Shown in pieces: positions 31,056 through 40,646 of a stretch of DNA of 64,000 nt. The position numbers were made by a program, and so were the translations under genes. The notes beneath the pieces are model-generated. The model saw nothing but the letters and a program-made list of their open reading frames with translations, did no database searches and had not been told where the DNA came from. How positions within the stretch are numbered: position 1 is the stretch's first letter; each line of letters starts with the position of its first letter. This DNA is from Idiomarina fontislapidosi (lineage in GTDB: Bacteria > Pseudomonadota > Gammaproteobacteria > Enterobacterales > Alteromonadaceae): positions 1 to 64,000 of the forward strand of contig NZ_QJST01000004.1 in NCBI RefSeq assembly GCF_003226255.1, given 5' to 3'.

Positions 31056-32192
31056 TACACGATACGTGTTAAGCACGTGCTCCGCGGCATCCTCCATGTT
31101 TTGCATGGTGGTGTCGCGACCTACACTAAAACGTAACGATGCATGTGCTAACTCATCTGACAGCCCAATTGCCCGTAAAACATATGACGGTTCAACGCTC
31201 GCCGACGTACAAGCGGATCCCGATGAAATAGCTAAGTCCTTTAACGACATAAGCAATAATTCACCTTCGACATTAGCAAAGCTGAGGTTCATGATGTTTG
31301 GCACGCGCTGCGACGCATGACCGTTGAGCTTAATGCCTGGTTCGGCAAGTAACTTATCAAGAAACAGCTGACTTAAGTCGCGGTAATGCGCTTGGTCATC
31401 CTCTAAGCGCTGACTGGCTAATTGAGCCGCTTCACCTAGACCCACGATTTGATGTGTCGCTAAGGTACCAGAGCGCATGCCTCGCTCATGCCCACCGCCA
31501 TGCATCTCAGCGTCGAGCTGTACTTTAGGTTTGCGGCGTACGTACAAGGCCCCGATACCTTTAGGACCGTACATTTTATGGGCCGATATCGATAACAAAT
31601 CGACGCCCAATTGCTCGACATCCACAGGCAACTTACCCACACTTTGTGCTGCATCGACATGCAGTAGCACGTTGTGGGCACGACAACATTCGCTGATAGC
31701 TTTAATGTCTTGAACGACACCGAGTTCGTTGTTTACATGCATCACACTCACAAGCACAGTATCTTCTCGCAGCGCTTGTTTAAGTGCTTGAATATCGACG
31801 AGCCCCTTGTTATCAACCGATAAAAAGGTGACATCAAACCCCTCACGCTCCAGCTGCAACGCCGGGTCGATGACCGCTTTGTGTTCCGTCGCTACGGTAA
31901 TTAGATGCTTACCTTTATTGCGCGATTGATGCATGACGCCCTTCAGGGCTAGATTATCTGATTCGGTCGCGCCCGAGGTAAATACAATTTCACGGGCATC
32001 CGCGTTGATCAGGTCAGCCACTTGATGGCGCGCAATATCCACAGCCTCCTCGGCCTGCCAACCTAGCCGGTGCGATCGCGACGCGGGATTAGCAAAAATG
32101 CCATCCGCGGTTAAATACTTCATCATGACATCAGCGACAGACTTATCCACGGGCGTGGTTGCCGCATAATCTAGGTAGATTGGCTGTTTCAA
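31041..32192 (-). CDS. iscS: IscS-type cysteine desulfurase lacking the usual C-terminal tail
   Basis: A PLP enzyme that removes sulfur from cysteine for Fe-S clusters and tRNA thiolation. It is highly similar to E. coli IscS up to about residue 380. It has [11 protein letters not shown], the PLP lysine in [10 protein letters not shown] (about 206), [14 protein letters not shown], and the catalytic Cys loop [14 protein letters not shown] (about 327). At 383 residues it is about 20 shorter than E. coli IscS (404), whose end (the EWAHH region) helps bind IscU. The stop falls inside the convergent overlap with msrA. It follows iscR by 15 bp, and no iscU, iscA, hscBA or fdx follows. Confidence 0.93.
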   Translation of the reverse strand: MKQPIYLDYAATTPVDKSVADVMMKYLTADGIFANPASRSHRLGWQAEEAVDIARHQVADLINADAREIVFTSGATESDNLALKGVMHQSRNKGKHLITVATEHKAVIDPALQLEREGFDVTFLSVDNKGLVDIQALKQALREDTVLVSVMHVNNELGVVQDIKAISECCRAHNVLLHVDAAQSVGKLPVDVEQLGVDLLSISAHKMYGPKGIGALYVRRKPKVQLDAEMHGGGHERGMRSGTLATHQIVGLGEAAQLASQRLEDDQAHYRDLSQLFLDKLLAEPGIKLNGHASQRVPNIMNLSFANVEGELLLMSLKDLAISSGSACTSASVEPSYVLRAIGLSDELAHASLRFSVGRDTTMQNMEDAAEHVLNTYRVLAAQ

Positions 32193-32207
32193 AACAACTC
32201 TCCGATG

Positions 32208-32675
32208 TTACAGCACATTAAGCTCTATTTTCTGGCTCCGGTCACCCGCTTGACGGTGTCCAATCTGCGCCACTTCCTTGGTTGCCATTAACTCGGCCAG
32301 CGTAATACCATCCAGAAACTGAGCAATACGATCGCTCAATCCTTCCCACAGCGAATGGGTCAGGCATTGCTCGCCATTATGGCAGTTGCCTTTACCCTGG
32401 CATTTGGTCGCATCAATCGACTCATCCACGGCGTCGATCACCGCGCCGACCGATATCGCATCGGCGTCCCGACCCAGACGGTATCCGCCACCGGGACCGC
32501 GCACACTGTGCACCAGCCCGCGCTTGCGCAAACGAGCAAACAGCTGCTCGAGGTAGGACAAGGAAATACCTTGGCGATCTGAGATATCAGCCAGGGGCAC
32601 GGGTGCTTGCTTAGCAAACATCGCGACGTCGAGCATCGCTGTCACTGCATAGCGACCTTTTGAAGTCAGACGCAT
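32208..32675 (-). CDS. iscR: Fe-S cluster-sensing regulator IscR
   Basis: An Rrf2-family regulator that represses isc genes when it carries a [2Fe-2S] cluster. The N-terminal winged helix starts [16 protein letters not shown]. The cluster ligands are all present: three cysteines in [14 protein letters not shown] and the following His in LTHSLW. The 155-residue start was chosen at the ATG preceded by a G-rich ribosome site; an extra TTG codon is ignored. It lies upstream of iscS, with its own operator at 32726-32750. Confidence 0.97.
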   Translation of the reverse strand: MRLTSKGRYAVTAMLDVAMFAKQAPVPLADISDRQGISLSYLEQLFARLRKRGLVHSVRGPGGGYRLGRDADAISVGAVIDAVDESIDATKCQGKGNCHNGEQCLTHSLWEGLSDRIAQFLDGITLAELMATKEVAQIGHRQAGDRSQKIELNVL

Positions 32676-32725
32676 CAATCTCCCCCTTTAGTAACTCAGC
32701 GTTATGGTACTCCTCATTAGTGTAC

Positions 32726-32750
32726 TTTTCCGACTAAATTAGTCAAGTAT
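32726..32750 (-). promoter_or_regulatory. Type 1 IscR operator and iscR promoter
   Basis: Read on the minus strand, the site carries the half-sites GACT and AGTC separated by five bases within ATACTTGACTAATTTAGTC, close to the type 1 IscR consensus (ATASYYGACTRwwwYAGTCRRSTAT). It overlaps a candidate -35 (TTGACT); a -10-like TACACT follows at 16 bp. This is the expected layout for autorepression of iscRS. Confidence 0.8.
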
Positions 32751-32751
32751 T

Positions 32752-33477
32752 CTACGAATCCGAATTCTTCGTCTGTTTATCCACTGAAGCCAGTATTCCA
32801 CGCAGAATGTTGAGTTCGTTTTCTTCAGGTCGTGCACGATTAAACAAGCGACGTAACTTGGTCATTACTTGGCCAGGATGTTGACGAATAATAAACCCCG
32901 TATCAGTCAAGGTTGATTCTAAGTGTTGATAGAATTGCTCGAGCGCTTCGACTCGGGGATACTCTTGCTGTACTTTCGGCGTTTCGTCTTGCTCAAGAAA
33001 CTGCATACGCACTTCGTAACACACAGTTTGGACCGCCATCGCTAAGTTAAGCGAGCCATAATCGGGATTCGTCGGAATGTGCAAATGGAAATGGCTTTGT
33101 TGCAACTCTTCATTGGTCAAGCCACTGTTTTCGCGGCCAAATACGATAGCCACAGGGTACTTTGGCGCTTCACTTAAGACCTGTCCCGCCGCTTGACGTG
33201 GACCCCGTAATGGCCAGTCCAGTGTGCGGTTGCGTGCGCTCGTCGCGAGCACTAAACCACAATCATCAATTGCCTGGTCAAGCCTATCGACGATACGTGC
33301 ATTCGCTAAGATATCGGTAGCGCCAGCGGCTAACGCCGATGCATGGCTATCCGGTTCAGACACCGGGTCGACTAATACCAAGTCGCTGAATCCCATGGTT
33401 TTCATCGCCCGTGCAACGGAACCGATGTTGCCAGTATGTGAGGTATTCACCAGTACAATTCGAACGTTATCGAGCAT
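32752..33477 (-). CDS. trmJ: tRNA (cytidine/uridine-2'-O-)-methyltransferase TrmJ
   Basis: A SPOUT methyltransferase that modifies position 32 of several tRNAs. The start [19 protein letters not shown] matches the family; nine residues upstream are dispensable. Knot motifs are [15 protein letters not shown] and [17 protein letters not shown]. The 241 residues end in a helical C-terminal domain. It is followed by iscR in the same direction, as in E. coli. Confidence 0.96.
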   Translation of the reverse strand: MLDNVRIVLVNTSHTGNIGSVARAMKTMGFSDLVLVDPVSEPDSHASALAAGATDILANARIVDRLDQAIDDCGLVLATSARNRTLDWPLRGPRQAAGQVLSEAPKYPVAIVFGRENSGLTNEELQQSHFHLHIPTNPDYGSLNLAMAVQTVCYEVRMQFLEQDETPKVQQEYPRVEALEQFYQHLESTLTDTGFIIRQHPGQVMTKLRRLFNRARPEENELNILRGILASVDKQTKNSDS

Positions 33478-33590
33478 GACAGTGCCTTTATCTAATTTTA
33501 CCAAGTGTAGAAAAGTTGCGCATTCTACCTCAACACTGGTAATATGCGCGACCTTAAAATTCGTTCTTTCACAGCACAGGTAATTTGAAA

Positions 33591-34388
33591 ATGCATCCGA
33601 TGTTAAACATTGCGGTGCGCGCAGCGCGTGCAGCCGGTAAAATTTTGCTTAAAGAATTCGATCAGGGTCAACCTATCGATGCCACCGCCAAGGGCCCAAA
33701 TGACTGGGTATCTGAAATGGATCAGGCGGCCGAGCAAGCGATCATCAACACCATCAAAAAGGCATACCCTGAGCATGGTATTATCGCAGAAGAAAGCGGC
33801 ACACAAGCGGGCAAAGATAACGATTTTCAGTGGGTCATCGATCCGTTGGATGGCACAACAAATTACCTGCGCGGTGTTCCTCACTTTTGTATTTCAATCG
33901 CTGTTGTCCATAAAGGCACGGTTCAACAAGGCGTTGTCTACGATCCGGTACGCGAAGAACTGTTCACTGCATCACGCGGTGCAGGCGCGCAGCTTAATGG
34001 CCGTCGCCTACGTCTATCGCCGTTGACTGAACTGAACGGCGCACTGCTGGCAACAGGCTTCCCATTTAAAGCAAAACACCGCTATGACGAGTACCAAGCG
34101 ATGTTTGGTCGCTTATTTGAACGCTGTGCAGACATGCGTCGTGCCGGCGCTGCTGCTTTGGATCTCGCATACGTCGCCGCGGGTCGCTACGATGGCTTTT
34201 TCGAGCTGGGCTTGAAGCCGTGGGACTTAATGGCTGGCGACTTACTTATCCGTGAAGCGGGTGGCATCGTCACCGACTTCGACGGTGGTCATAACTACGT
34301 ACAAAGCGGTCACATTGTTGCAGGCGCACCCAAGGTGTTAAAGCAAATGCTCGCTCAGCTGCGTAAAAAGCCAGAAAGCAACGACTAA
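33591..34388 (+). CDS. suhB: Inositol-1-monophosphatase SuhB
   Basis: A Mg2+/Li+-sensitive phosphatase that also joins the rRNA antitermination complex in E. coli. The start [16 protein letters not shown] is the family N-terminus. Metal sites are [16 protein letters not shown] and [15 protein letters not shown]. It is 265 residues long, divergent from trmJ, and ends in a perfect terminator. Confidence 0.97.
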   Translation: MHPMLNIAVRAARAAGKILLKEFDQGQPIDATAKGPNDWVSEMDQAAEQAIINTIKKAYPEHGIIAEESGTQAGKDNDFQWVIDPLDGTTNYLRGVPHFCISIAVVHKGTVQQGVVYDPVREELFTASRGAGAQLNGRRLRLSPLTELNGALLATGFPFKAKHRYDEYQAMFGRLFERCADMRRAGAAALDLAYVAAGRYDGFFELGLKPWDLMAGDLLIREAGGIVTDFDGGHNYVQSGHIVAGAPKVLKQMLAQLRKKPESND

Positions 34389-34407
34389 ACGCTGATGTGA
34401 GAACAAC

Positions 34408-34437
34408 AAAGGCCGGCAAATTTGCCGGCCTTTTTGT
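34408..34437 (+). terminator. Terminator of suhB
   Basis: A 26-bp near-continuous palindrome (34408-34433) with GC-rich arms continues into a T-tract. It also borders the end of the small minus-strand gene at 34440 and may serve both. Confidence 0.92.
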
Positions 34438-34439
34438 TA

Positions 34440-34613
34440 TTATCTGAGCTCGATTTCTTCTAGATCGATATCAAACGATGAATCGATATCTGTCAGCTCT
34501 TCGCGTAAGCGATACTTTTCTTTGAGTTGTTCTATCTCGCGCCATTTGCGCTTAGTTGTGCGTCCTTTCGATGATTTCTCAGTGACTTTCTGAAGCTCTT
34601 CTGAATGGTCCAT
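34440..34613 (-). CDS. DUF3545 family small protein
   Basis: This 57-residue gene fills most of the suhB-ung gap. It begins MDHSEELQKVTEK and ends in IDLEEIELR. A basic middle (KGRTTKRKWREIEQLKEKYRLREEL) that should form an amphipathic helix is followed by an acidic tail. This matches my recollection of DUF3545, a family of about 60 residues in Alteromonadales and Vibrionales with unknown function. The ATG has GAGAGG 5 bp upstream, a strong ribosome site. The 183 bp from here to ung show nothing else. Confidence 0.82.
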   Translation of the reverse strand: MDHSEELQKVTEKSSKGRTTKRKWREIEQLKEKYRLREELTDIDSSFDIDLEEIELR

Positions 34614-34796
34614 GATTACCTCTCAGTATCATTATAATTCTTAATTAGCGCACAAAACAAACTGATCAACAATTTGTTCACATATGATTAAATATCACAC
34701 CTTGGGCAAGAATAAAAGCTATTTGTTTCAAATATGTTAATCACCGATGAACCTTGCATGACATAAATCATGATATAGTCATTTGTAATCAAGGCG

Positions 34797-35468
34797 TTAG
34801 AGATTAATACCCAGTGCCCACTGAATCGGTGTGCGTCCATGTGTCGTTAAATACTGATTGGCTTGAATAAAATGACGCGCCTCGAAAAAACCGCGATGAG
34901 CAGACAGCGGCGAGGGATGTGGTGCTGTTAAAATGCAGTGCTTTTCTTGTGGGATCAGTGCTGCTTTTTTATGTGCATGGGCTCCCCATAACATAAACAC
35001 GATGTTTTCGTATTCGGTGGCTAAGCGTTCGATCACCGTATCCGTATAGGTTTCCCATCCCCACTTTGCGTGACTATGCGCCTGCCCTTGTGCCACCGTT
35101 AATACGGTATTTAACAGCAACACGCCCTGCTCGGCCCAAGCGGTTAAATCACCGTGTGTTGGCGGCTGTGCTTCGGGGTAGTCTTGCATAATCGCTTTGA
35201 GAATATTGCGCAACGATGGGGGGAGCTTAACGCCCTCGGGTACCGAAAAGCTCAAACCATGGGCTTGCCCTGGTCCGTGGTATGGGTCTTGGCCAAGAAT
35301 AACGACTTTCACGTCCTCGGGCGCGGTGAGCTTAAGCGCGTTAAAGACATCAGATTCGGGGGGAAACACCACTTCTGCTTGCCGCGCGTGTTCGACCCGC
35401 TGCATCAGTTTAATAAAGTACTCTTTTTGTTTTTCCTCGGCGAGGAGTGGCTGCCATGCTTTTGCCAT
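34797..35468 (-). CDS. ung: Uracil-DNA glycosylase
   Basis: Removes uracil from DNA. The water-activating loop is GQDPYHGPGQAHGLSFSV, with Asp near 62 and the His loop HPSPLSAHRGF near 187. The 223-residue length is standard. It appears to be transcribed alone. Confidence 0.98.
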   Translation of the reverse strand: MAKAWQPLLAEEKQKEYFIKLMQRVEHARQAEVVFPPESDVFNALKLTAPEDVKVVILGQDPYHGPGQAHGLSFSVPEGVKLPPSLRNILKAIMQDYPEAQPPTHGDLTAWAEQGVLLLNTVLTVAQGQAHSHAKWGWETYTDTVIERLATEYENIVFMLWGAHAHKKAALIPQEKHCILTAPHPSPLSAHRGFFEARHFIQANQYLTTHGRTPIQWALGINL

Positions 35469-35528
35469 GATACGACCTTAGTTGCTCATTCACTTTGTCC
35501 TATAATGCCACTCTATAGCCCGCTATTA

Positions 35529-35558
35529 AACAAAAGGCCGACTTAACTGTCGGCCTTT
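35529..35558 (-). terminator. Terminator of the S9 peptidase gene
   Basis: A 10-bp perfect stem (35533-35542 with 35549-35558) and 6-nt loop are followed on the minus strand by TTTTGTTT. It starts 10 bp after the peptidase stop. Confidence 0.85.
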
Positions 35559-35567
35559 GCTGTGCTG

Positions 35568-37598
35568 CTACTCTTGCGTTGCTGGTTGATGTTTTTCGAA
35601 CCAATACAAAATATAAGCGACTTTACTCATCAAATTACTTGGCCGCGCATAAATGCTGTGACCCGAGTTTTGAATACGCACCATCGCCGTCTCAACACCG
35701 GCCAGTTTCAATGCCTGATAGTACTGCTCAGTTTCTGACATTGGCGTGCGGTAATCTTGCTCACCGGTCAATAGCATCGTCGGTGTTGTAACATTGCCAA
35801 CATAGCTAATGGGAGAGTGCTTCATGTAATGTTCGAGGTTTTCCCACGGTAGGCCTGGGAACCAATACTGATAGAAGTAGTTATACATATCTGCAGTGAG
35901 TACAAAACTGTACCAATTGATCACTGGCTTAGCGACTACTGCGGCGCGGAACCGATCCGTATGTCCAACAATCCACGCGGTCAATACACCGCCACCACTG
36001 CCACCCGTTACGTACAGCTGGTCTTCGTCAATAAAGCCTTTATCGATAACGGCATCCACACCATCCATCAAGTCGTCGTAATCGTGACTGGGATAATTCT
36101 GGTGAATTTCGTTAGCAAAGTCATCTCCGTAACTGGTTGAGCCACGCGGGTTGGTATAAAGCACTACATATCCGGCCGCCGCGTAAAGTTGAACTTCGGC
36201 TGAGAAGCGGGGACCGTAATTAGTATGAGGGCCACCGTGAATTTCCAAAATTAACGGATAGTCTTTGTTCTTATCAAAGTTGGGTGGGTACGCGATCCAA
36301 CCCTGTAAGTCGCGACCATCGACGGATGACTGATAGTTAATCTCCTCGACCTGCGCCAGCTGCTTATGCCCTAGCGCATCCTCGTTCAATTGTGTGACTT
36401 GCTGCGTTTCACCGTCGTCCCACCAAGCGAGATCGGCTGGACGTAAGGGATTAGAAAGGGTGTACAGCACTTGGTCATCGGCAGCCACAGAAAAATCACC
36501 GCCGCCATAAGGACGGCTATACGACAAACCACCGACTCGATCCGTTAATTGTTCATAGTCGCCATCGAGGTCGGTACGCGCAAGCTGGCCAATACCGTGG
36601 TCATCATAGGTAAAGTAGATACCTTCACCGTCTGTGTCCCATGCAAAGCCAGTGATACTGCGGTCTAAATCGGCGGTTAATAGGCGTGACTGACTGCCAT
36701 CGCTCGACATCACATAGAGACGCGAGATCTGCGAGCTCATACCATTATCATCATTACCCGTAAACGCCAGCCAATCGCCGTCAGGTGAGCGTTTAGGCGC
36801 GCCGTCAGGACCATTACGATCGGTCAACGTGCGCACTTCACCGGTATCCACCTGAACCGCATAAATCTCACTGTTCATGGGTTGACGGAACGCATCACTG
36901 CGGCGGTTAGCCGAGAAGTAAATCTGTTTACCATCAGCTGACCACTCGAGCGAACCACCGTTATTGAATTCATCGTGAGTAATTTGGCGCGCGGTTCCAC
37001 CCTCGGCACTGACCACGTAAATCTGTTGATAACCATCGCTGACATAACCGCCACCGTCATACCGGTAGTTGTCTTTATCGACAAACTGCGGTGGTGCCGT
37101 CCACTCGGCACCTTCCGGCTTACCTGGCAGAGACACAGGTGCTGCTGATTCAACCGGCGTAAACTGGGTAAATGCAAGGTACTGACCATTAGGTGACCAA
37201 CTCAACGCACTCGGCGCCTGAGTTAATTCACTAATGACCGCGTGCTTGCCCGTGTCGGTCCAGTAAATCGAAATTTGCGGGCTGCCTGAAGCATCGGAAA
37301 TAAATGCAAGTCGTTTGCCATCGGGCGACCATACTGGGTTCCACTCGTGCGCGGAGTCACCTGTCAGTGGACGCATGTCGCCATTGGGCTTTACCGTCCA
37401 TAAACGCCCCGTCTTTTGGTCATGCTTAATGTCCATCGACTGACGAACAAACACACCATAATCACCGCTGGGGTGTAATGTAGGCGACGCAGCGTACTCG
37501 AGATCGAATACGTTCTCTAACTGCAATGTGCGATCGGTTTGTGCCAGGGCACTGGTCGACAACGTTGCCGCTATCGCACCTATTAGCCACTTTTTCAT
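35568..37598 (-). CDS. Secreted S9 family prolyl oligopeptidase-type peptidase
   Basis: An exported serine peptidase, probably an acylaminoacyl- or dipeptidyl-peptidase. The start MKKWLIGAIAA has GGAGAG upstream and gives a clean signal peptide cut after ALAQ; 26 residues of upstream frame are rejected. A beta-propeller of PD40/WD-like repeats (about 45-400; repeated WSPDGKRLAF-like blades) precedes the alpha/beta-hydrolase domain. Catalytic Ser is in VTGGSGGGVLTAW, Asp in TGEQDYRTPMSE and His in NSGHSIYARPSN. At 676 residues it is typical of the S9C subfamily. Its substrate is unknown. Confidence 0.9.
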   Translation of the reverse strand: MKKWLIGAIAATLSTSALAQTDRTLQLENVFDLEYAASPTLHPSGDYGVFVRQSMDIKHDQKTGRLWTVKPNGDMRPLTGDSAHEWNPVWSPDGKRLAFISDASGSPQISIYWTDTGKHAVISELTQAPSALSWSPNGQYLAFTQFTPVESAAPVSLPGKPEGAEWTAPPQFVDKDNYRYDGGGYVSDGYQQIYVVSAEGGTARQITHDEFNNGGSLEWSADGKQIYFSANRRSDAFRQPMNSEIYAVQVDTGEVRTLTDRNGPDGAPKRSPDGDWLAFTGNDDNGMSSQISRLYVMSSDGSQSRLLTADLDRSITGFAWDTDGEGIYFTYDDHGIGQLARTDLDGDYEQLTDRVGGLSYSRPYGGGDFSVAADDQVLYTLSNPLRPADLAWWDDGETQQVTQLNEDALGHKQLAQVEEINYQSSVDGRDLQGWIAYPPNFDKNKDYPLILEIHGGPHTNYGPRFSAEVQLYAAAGYVVLYTNPRGSTSYGDDFANEIHQNYPSHDYDDLMDGVDAVIDKGFIDEDQLYVTGGSGGGVLTAWIVGHTDRFRAAVVAKPVINWYSFVLTADMYNYFYQYWFPGLPWENLEHYMKHSPISYVGNVTTPTMLLTGEQDYRTPMSETEQYYQALKLAGVETAMVRIQNSGHSIYARPSNLMSKVAYILYWFEKHQPATQE

Positions 37599-37623
37599 TA
37601 TCGTTCTCTCCGTGTTGCCTGCA

Positions 37624-37656
37624 AATAAAAAAAACCGCCTCATAAGAGACGGTTTT
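37624..37656 (-). terminator. Terminator of the DUF1302 gene, in the S9 peptidase leader
   Basis: An 11-bp stem (one G-U pair) with a 4-nt loop is followed on the minus strand by eight T's. It lies 60-95 bp past the DUF1302 stop and ends only 26 bp before the S9 peptidase ATG, so it also sits in that gene's leader. Confidence 0.8.
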
Positions 37657-37719
37657 ATCGTTAGCGACTCGAACATGCAAGTTAAATAAGCATGTTTATC
37701 GTACGGCCTGTCGCAGTCA

Positions 37720-39558
37720 TTAGAATGCGTATGAGAAACTCACTGACGCATAATCGCGGTCTGTGGTCGCATCAAAGTCGCCGCCAGAGTACTGGGTGTA
37801 GCCTAAGGTCACTTTGTACGTTGATAAGTAATCAGCGGTTAAATTAAGGCCGACTGATTTACGATCTTCGATAAAGTTGCTGTTAGGTGAGTAACCATCA
37901 ACGTCGTGGTTAAACTGAACCACTGGCGTTAAGCTCCAGCCATTCCAAACACTCAAGTATTCCCATTGAAGACGGGTACGGTAGCCCCATGAGTTCTCTG
38001 TAACAAACCCATCGCAGTTACCGGCTGCCGCTGGACCGACTTCGCTTGGTAGTAAACATTTACCGAACAGAGGTAAGCGACCATAGCGTTGCTCTTCTAA
38101 TCCAGGTAAGTCGTGCACCTGATTCATCGCAACCTCACCGACAAAGGTCATACGGTCAGCGCCCATGAAACGGTCGACAAAACGTACAAAACTGGCTTGC
38201 GCTTGGCTCACATCAAAGCGGTCGTAACCGTTGGCTAAGCCACCAAGCTCGGTACTTTCTACGCGATCAGCGAAGGTACTTGGTACATTGGGACGTAAAC
38301 CTGCAGTCAGGATCTCGGTGGTGTTGATCTGTACCGGCATATCTTTACGGAAGCTGTACTCACCCGCTACTGACCAAAGACCCAAGTTGGTGCTGAAGCT
38401 AGCGCCATAAAGCTCTGTGTCTTCTGGGTATTCAATGACCAAACGAGGGCCATCAATCGGGTAGCCGTTTGGTGTTGCGTAGGTGTAAGCTGGATTTTGG
38501 CGGTCCGCGGCGTCCATAAACTGCTCAGGATCAACGGTCCAATTATACGCCGAAATAATAGGCGTATTATTGTGCAAATTCATGAAATAGAAGCCAAACT
38601 CAGTATCCAGATCGATTGAGTAATAACGCAGGTTCATACCCCATTGACCGCTGTCCGAAGCTTCAATACGCGGGTTGCTGCCAATGTAAGCGCCTGACTC
38701 TACTGATTCGCGGTCGCTTAAATAGCTGTCTGGGTCGCCAGGCACCAATTGTGGGTTAAGGGTCACTTTACCACAACCTGGGCCGCCAATAATGTCGACG
38801 CTTGAGAAGTACGTACCACAACCATCGAGCTTGGTGTTATCCCACTCATACTGATAGAACGCGGCTAAACTCAAGCTATCGGTCAAGCCCACATTCAGGC
38901 TGACCATACCCACAGGTAACAGCGCCTCTTTGATTTCTGCGCCGGGACGACGTGCCGCGTTAACATCAAGTGGGTTAATGTCGTTGATACCATTAAATAC
39001 GAACGTACTTTCACCCCAACTCAATACTTGGCGACCTATACGCAAGCTGGTTGGCATATCGCCGATATCGAAGTTAGCAAACACGAACGCATCGAGTAAT
39101 TCGACACCACTCCCTTGTGAGTAGTCATCGAATACATCGTCATTGAGTTTGGTATCAGGGTAATAGTTATTACCTGGGTGACCGTGTGCCATATTCTCTT
39201 CAGAAATGACAAAGTCGTACCAGTAATTAAAACGAATAAATGCGCCGTAGTCTCCGCCGTCGATACTTAAATCGTGTACGCCTTTGAATACAGAACTAAC
39301 CAAGTCACCTTTATCAAAGTTAAGGTTACCATCGTCGCCGACACTTGATCCCGCCGTGCCGCCTTCGCGGTTACCCGGGTGGATCAAACTCAGCGACGGG
39401 TCTTCCATGCGCCATGCTGCACCATATGAAAGAATCGAGGTAAAGCTAACGTCAAAATCGCCAACTTCAAAGTCCGCGGCTTGCGCAGGCAAAGCGAATG
39501 CCAGCGCAATGGCTGACGCGAGAGGTAATTTTTTTAACATAGTTGTTCTTCTTTTCAT
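37720..39558 (-). CDS. DUF1302 family outer-membrane protein
   Basis: A predicted outer-membrane beta-barrel of unknown substrate; family members are often linked to lipid or sterol metabolism and to DUF1329 partners. The signal peptide ends at LPAQAADFEV, the DUF1302 opening. Alternating amphipathic strands include SLRIGRQVLSWGESTFVFNGINDINPLDV, the best-conserved family block. The last residues VSFSYAF form a C-terminal aromatic outer-membrane signal. The first ATG has AGGTGG 6 bp upstream and was preferred over an ATG six codons on. No DUF1329 gene is adjacent. Confidence 0.85.
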   Translation of the reverse strand: MKRRTTMLKKLPLASAIALAFALPAQAADFEVGDFDVSFTSILSYGAAWRMEDPSLSLIHPGNREGGTAGSSVGDDGNLNFDKGDLVSSVFKGVHDLSIDGGDYGAFIRFNYWYDFVISEENMAHGHPGNNYYPDTKLNDDVFDDYSQGSGVELLDAFVFANFDIGDMPTSLRIGRQVLSWGESTFVFNGINDINPLDVNAARRPGAEIKEALLPVGMVSLNVGLTDSLSLAAFYQYEWDNTKLDGCGTYFSSVDIIGGPGCGKVTLNPQLVPGDPDSYLSDRESVESGAYIGSNPRIEASDSGQWGMNLRYYSIDLDTEFGFYFMNLHNNTPIISAYNWTVDPEQFMDAADRQNPAYTYATPNGYPIDGPRLVIEYPEDTELYGASFSTNLGLWSVAGEYSFRKDMPVQINTTEILTAGLRPNVPSTFADRVESTELGGLANGYDRFDVSQAQASFVRFVDRFMGADRMTFVGEVAMNQVHDLPGLEEQRYGRLPLFGKCLLPSEVGPAAAGNCDGFVTENSWGYRTRLQWEYLSVWNGWSLTPVVQFNHDVDGYSPNSNFIEDRKSVGLNLTADYLSTYKVTLGYTQYSGGDFDATTDRDYASVSFSYAF

Positions 39559-39660
39559 TGTGATCCACCTAATGTTTTTGACTTTTACGGCGGTGATGAT
39601 TGAATCATGTCCGATGAGTTAAAAATATGCAAGTACATCAGGTCGAAAAGTATCGAAATT

Positions 39661-39699
39661 GACACGGTCGATTGTTAAAAACCAGTGATCGACCGTGTC
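39661..39699 (-). terminator. Long inverted repeat after etfA, possible terminator
   Basis: A perfect 12-bp stem (39661-39672 with 39688-39699) encloses a 15-nt loop, 18 bp beyond the etfA stop. On the minus strand only AATTTC follows, so the T-tract is weak. It may be a terminator, an mRNA-stabilising hairpin or a protein site. Confidence 0.5.
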
Positions 39700-39716
39700 G
39701 TTAAAGGCGGGATTGC

Positions 39717-40646
39717 TTAGAGTTTTTCGTTTAACTCAGGTAAAACTTCAAATAAATCGGCTACCAGACCGTAGTCAGCGACCTGGAAGATAGGTGCTTC
39801 TTCGTCTTTGTTGATAGCAACGATGACTTTTGAATCTTTCATACCCGCTAAATGCTGGATCGCACCGCTGATACCAACCGCGATGTAGAGCTGTGGTGCA
39901 ACGATTTTACCGGTTTGACCCACTTGCATGTCGTTAGGTACAAAGCCCGCATCAACAGCCGCACGCGATGCGCCGACTGCCGCGCCGAGTTTGTCAGCGA
40001 TATCTTCGATCAACTTAAAGTTTTCACCGTTCTGCATACCACGACCACCTGAGATAACAATCTCGGCCGCAGTCAACTCAGGGCGCTCTGATTCCGCCAG
40101 CTGTTCGCCAACGAATTCCGACTTATCGTTGTCAAATACCGCATCAATTGCTTCAACTGAACCTGAACCACCCTCGCCGGCAACTGCATCAAACGCAGTC
40201 GCGCGCACCGTGATGACTTTAATAGCATCTTCGGCTTGCACGGTCGCGATCGCGTTGCCTGCGTAGATCGGACGCTTAAATGTGTCGGCTGACTCAACCG
40301 CAATAATGTCAGAGATTTGCGCCACATCGAGCAATGCCGCCACGCGAGGCATAAAGTTTTTGCCCGTTGTTGTTGCCGGCGCCAGCACGTGGCTGTAGTC
40401 CTTACCTAAGTCAGCGACTAACTTGCTCACATTTTCAGCCAACTGATGCTCATATACCGCATTGTCGGCGAGTAATACTTTGCTAACGCCTTCGGCTTTT
40501 GCCAGCTCGTCGGCGACTGCCGCGCAGTCTTTACCCGCGACCAATACCACGATATCGCCGCCGATCGCCTTTGCTGCCGCTAAAGTTTTCAGCGTGGCAG
40601 GATTAACGGCGTTATTGTCGTGTTCTGCAACTACTAAAATACTCAT
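39717..40646 (-). CDS. etfA: Electron transfer flavoprotein alpha subunit
   Basis: With EtfB it carries electrons from acyl-CoA dehydrogenases to the ETF-quinone oxidoreductase. The 309 residues comprise an N-terminal domain, then the FAD-binding C-terminal domain with [50 protein letters not shown] and [16 protein letters not shown]. It overlaps etfB by 4 bp. No EtfQO gene lies nearby. Confidence 0.97.
   Translation of the reverse strand: MSILVVAEHDNNAVNPATLKTLAAAKAIGGDIVVLVAGKDCAAVADELAKAEGVSKVLLADNAVYEHQLAENVSKLVADLGKDYSHVLAPATTTGKNFMPRVAALLDVAQISDIIAVESADTFKRPIYAGNAIATVQAEDAIKVITVRATAFDAVAGEGGSGSVEAIDAVFDNDKSEFVGEQLAESERPELTAAEIVISGGRGMQNGENFKLIEDIADKLGAAVGASRAAVDAGFVPNDMQVGQTGKIVAPQLYIAVGISGAIQHLAGMKDSKVIVAINKDEEAPIFQVADYGLVADLFEVLPELNEKL

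Noticed and set aside
39661-39699. A regulator operator in the long inverted repeat after etfA
   Set aside because: It lies downstream of etfA and far from any start, so a termination or mRNA-stability role is simpler, though not proven.
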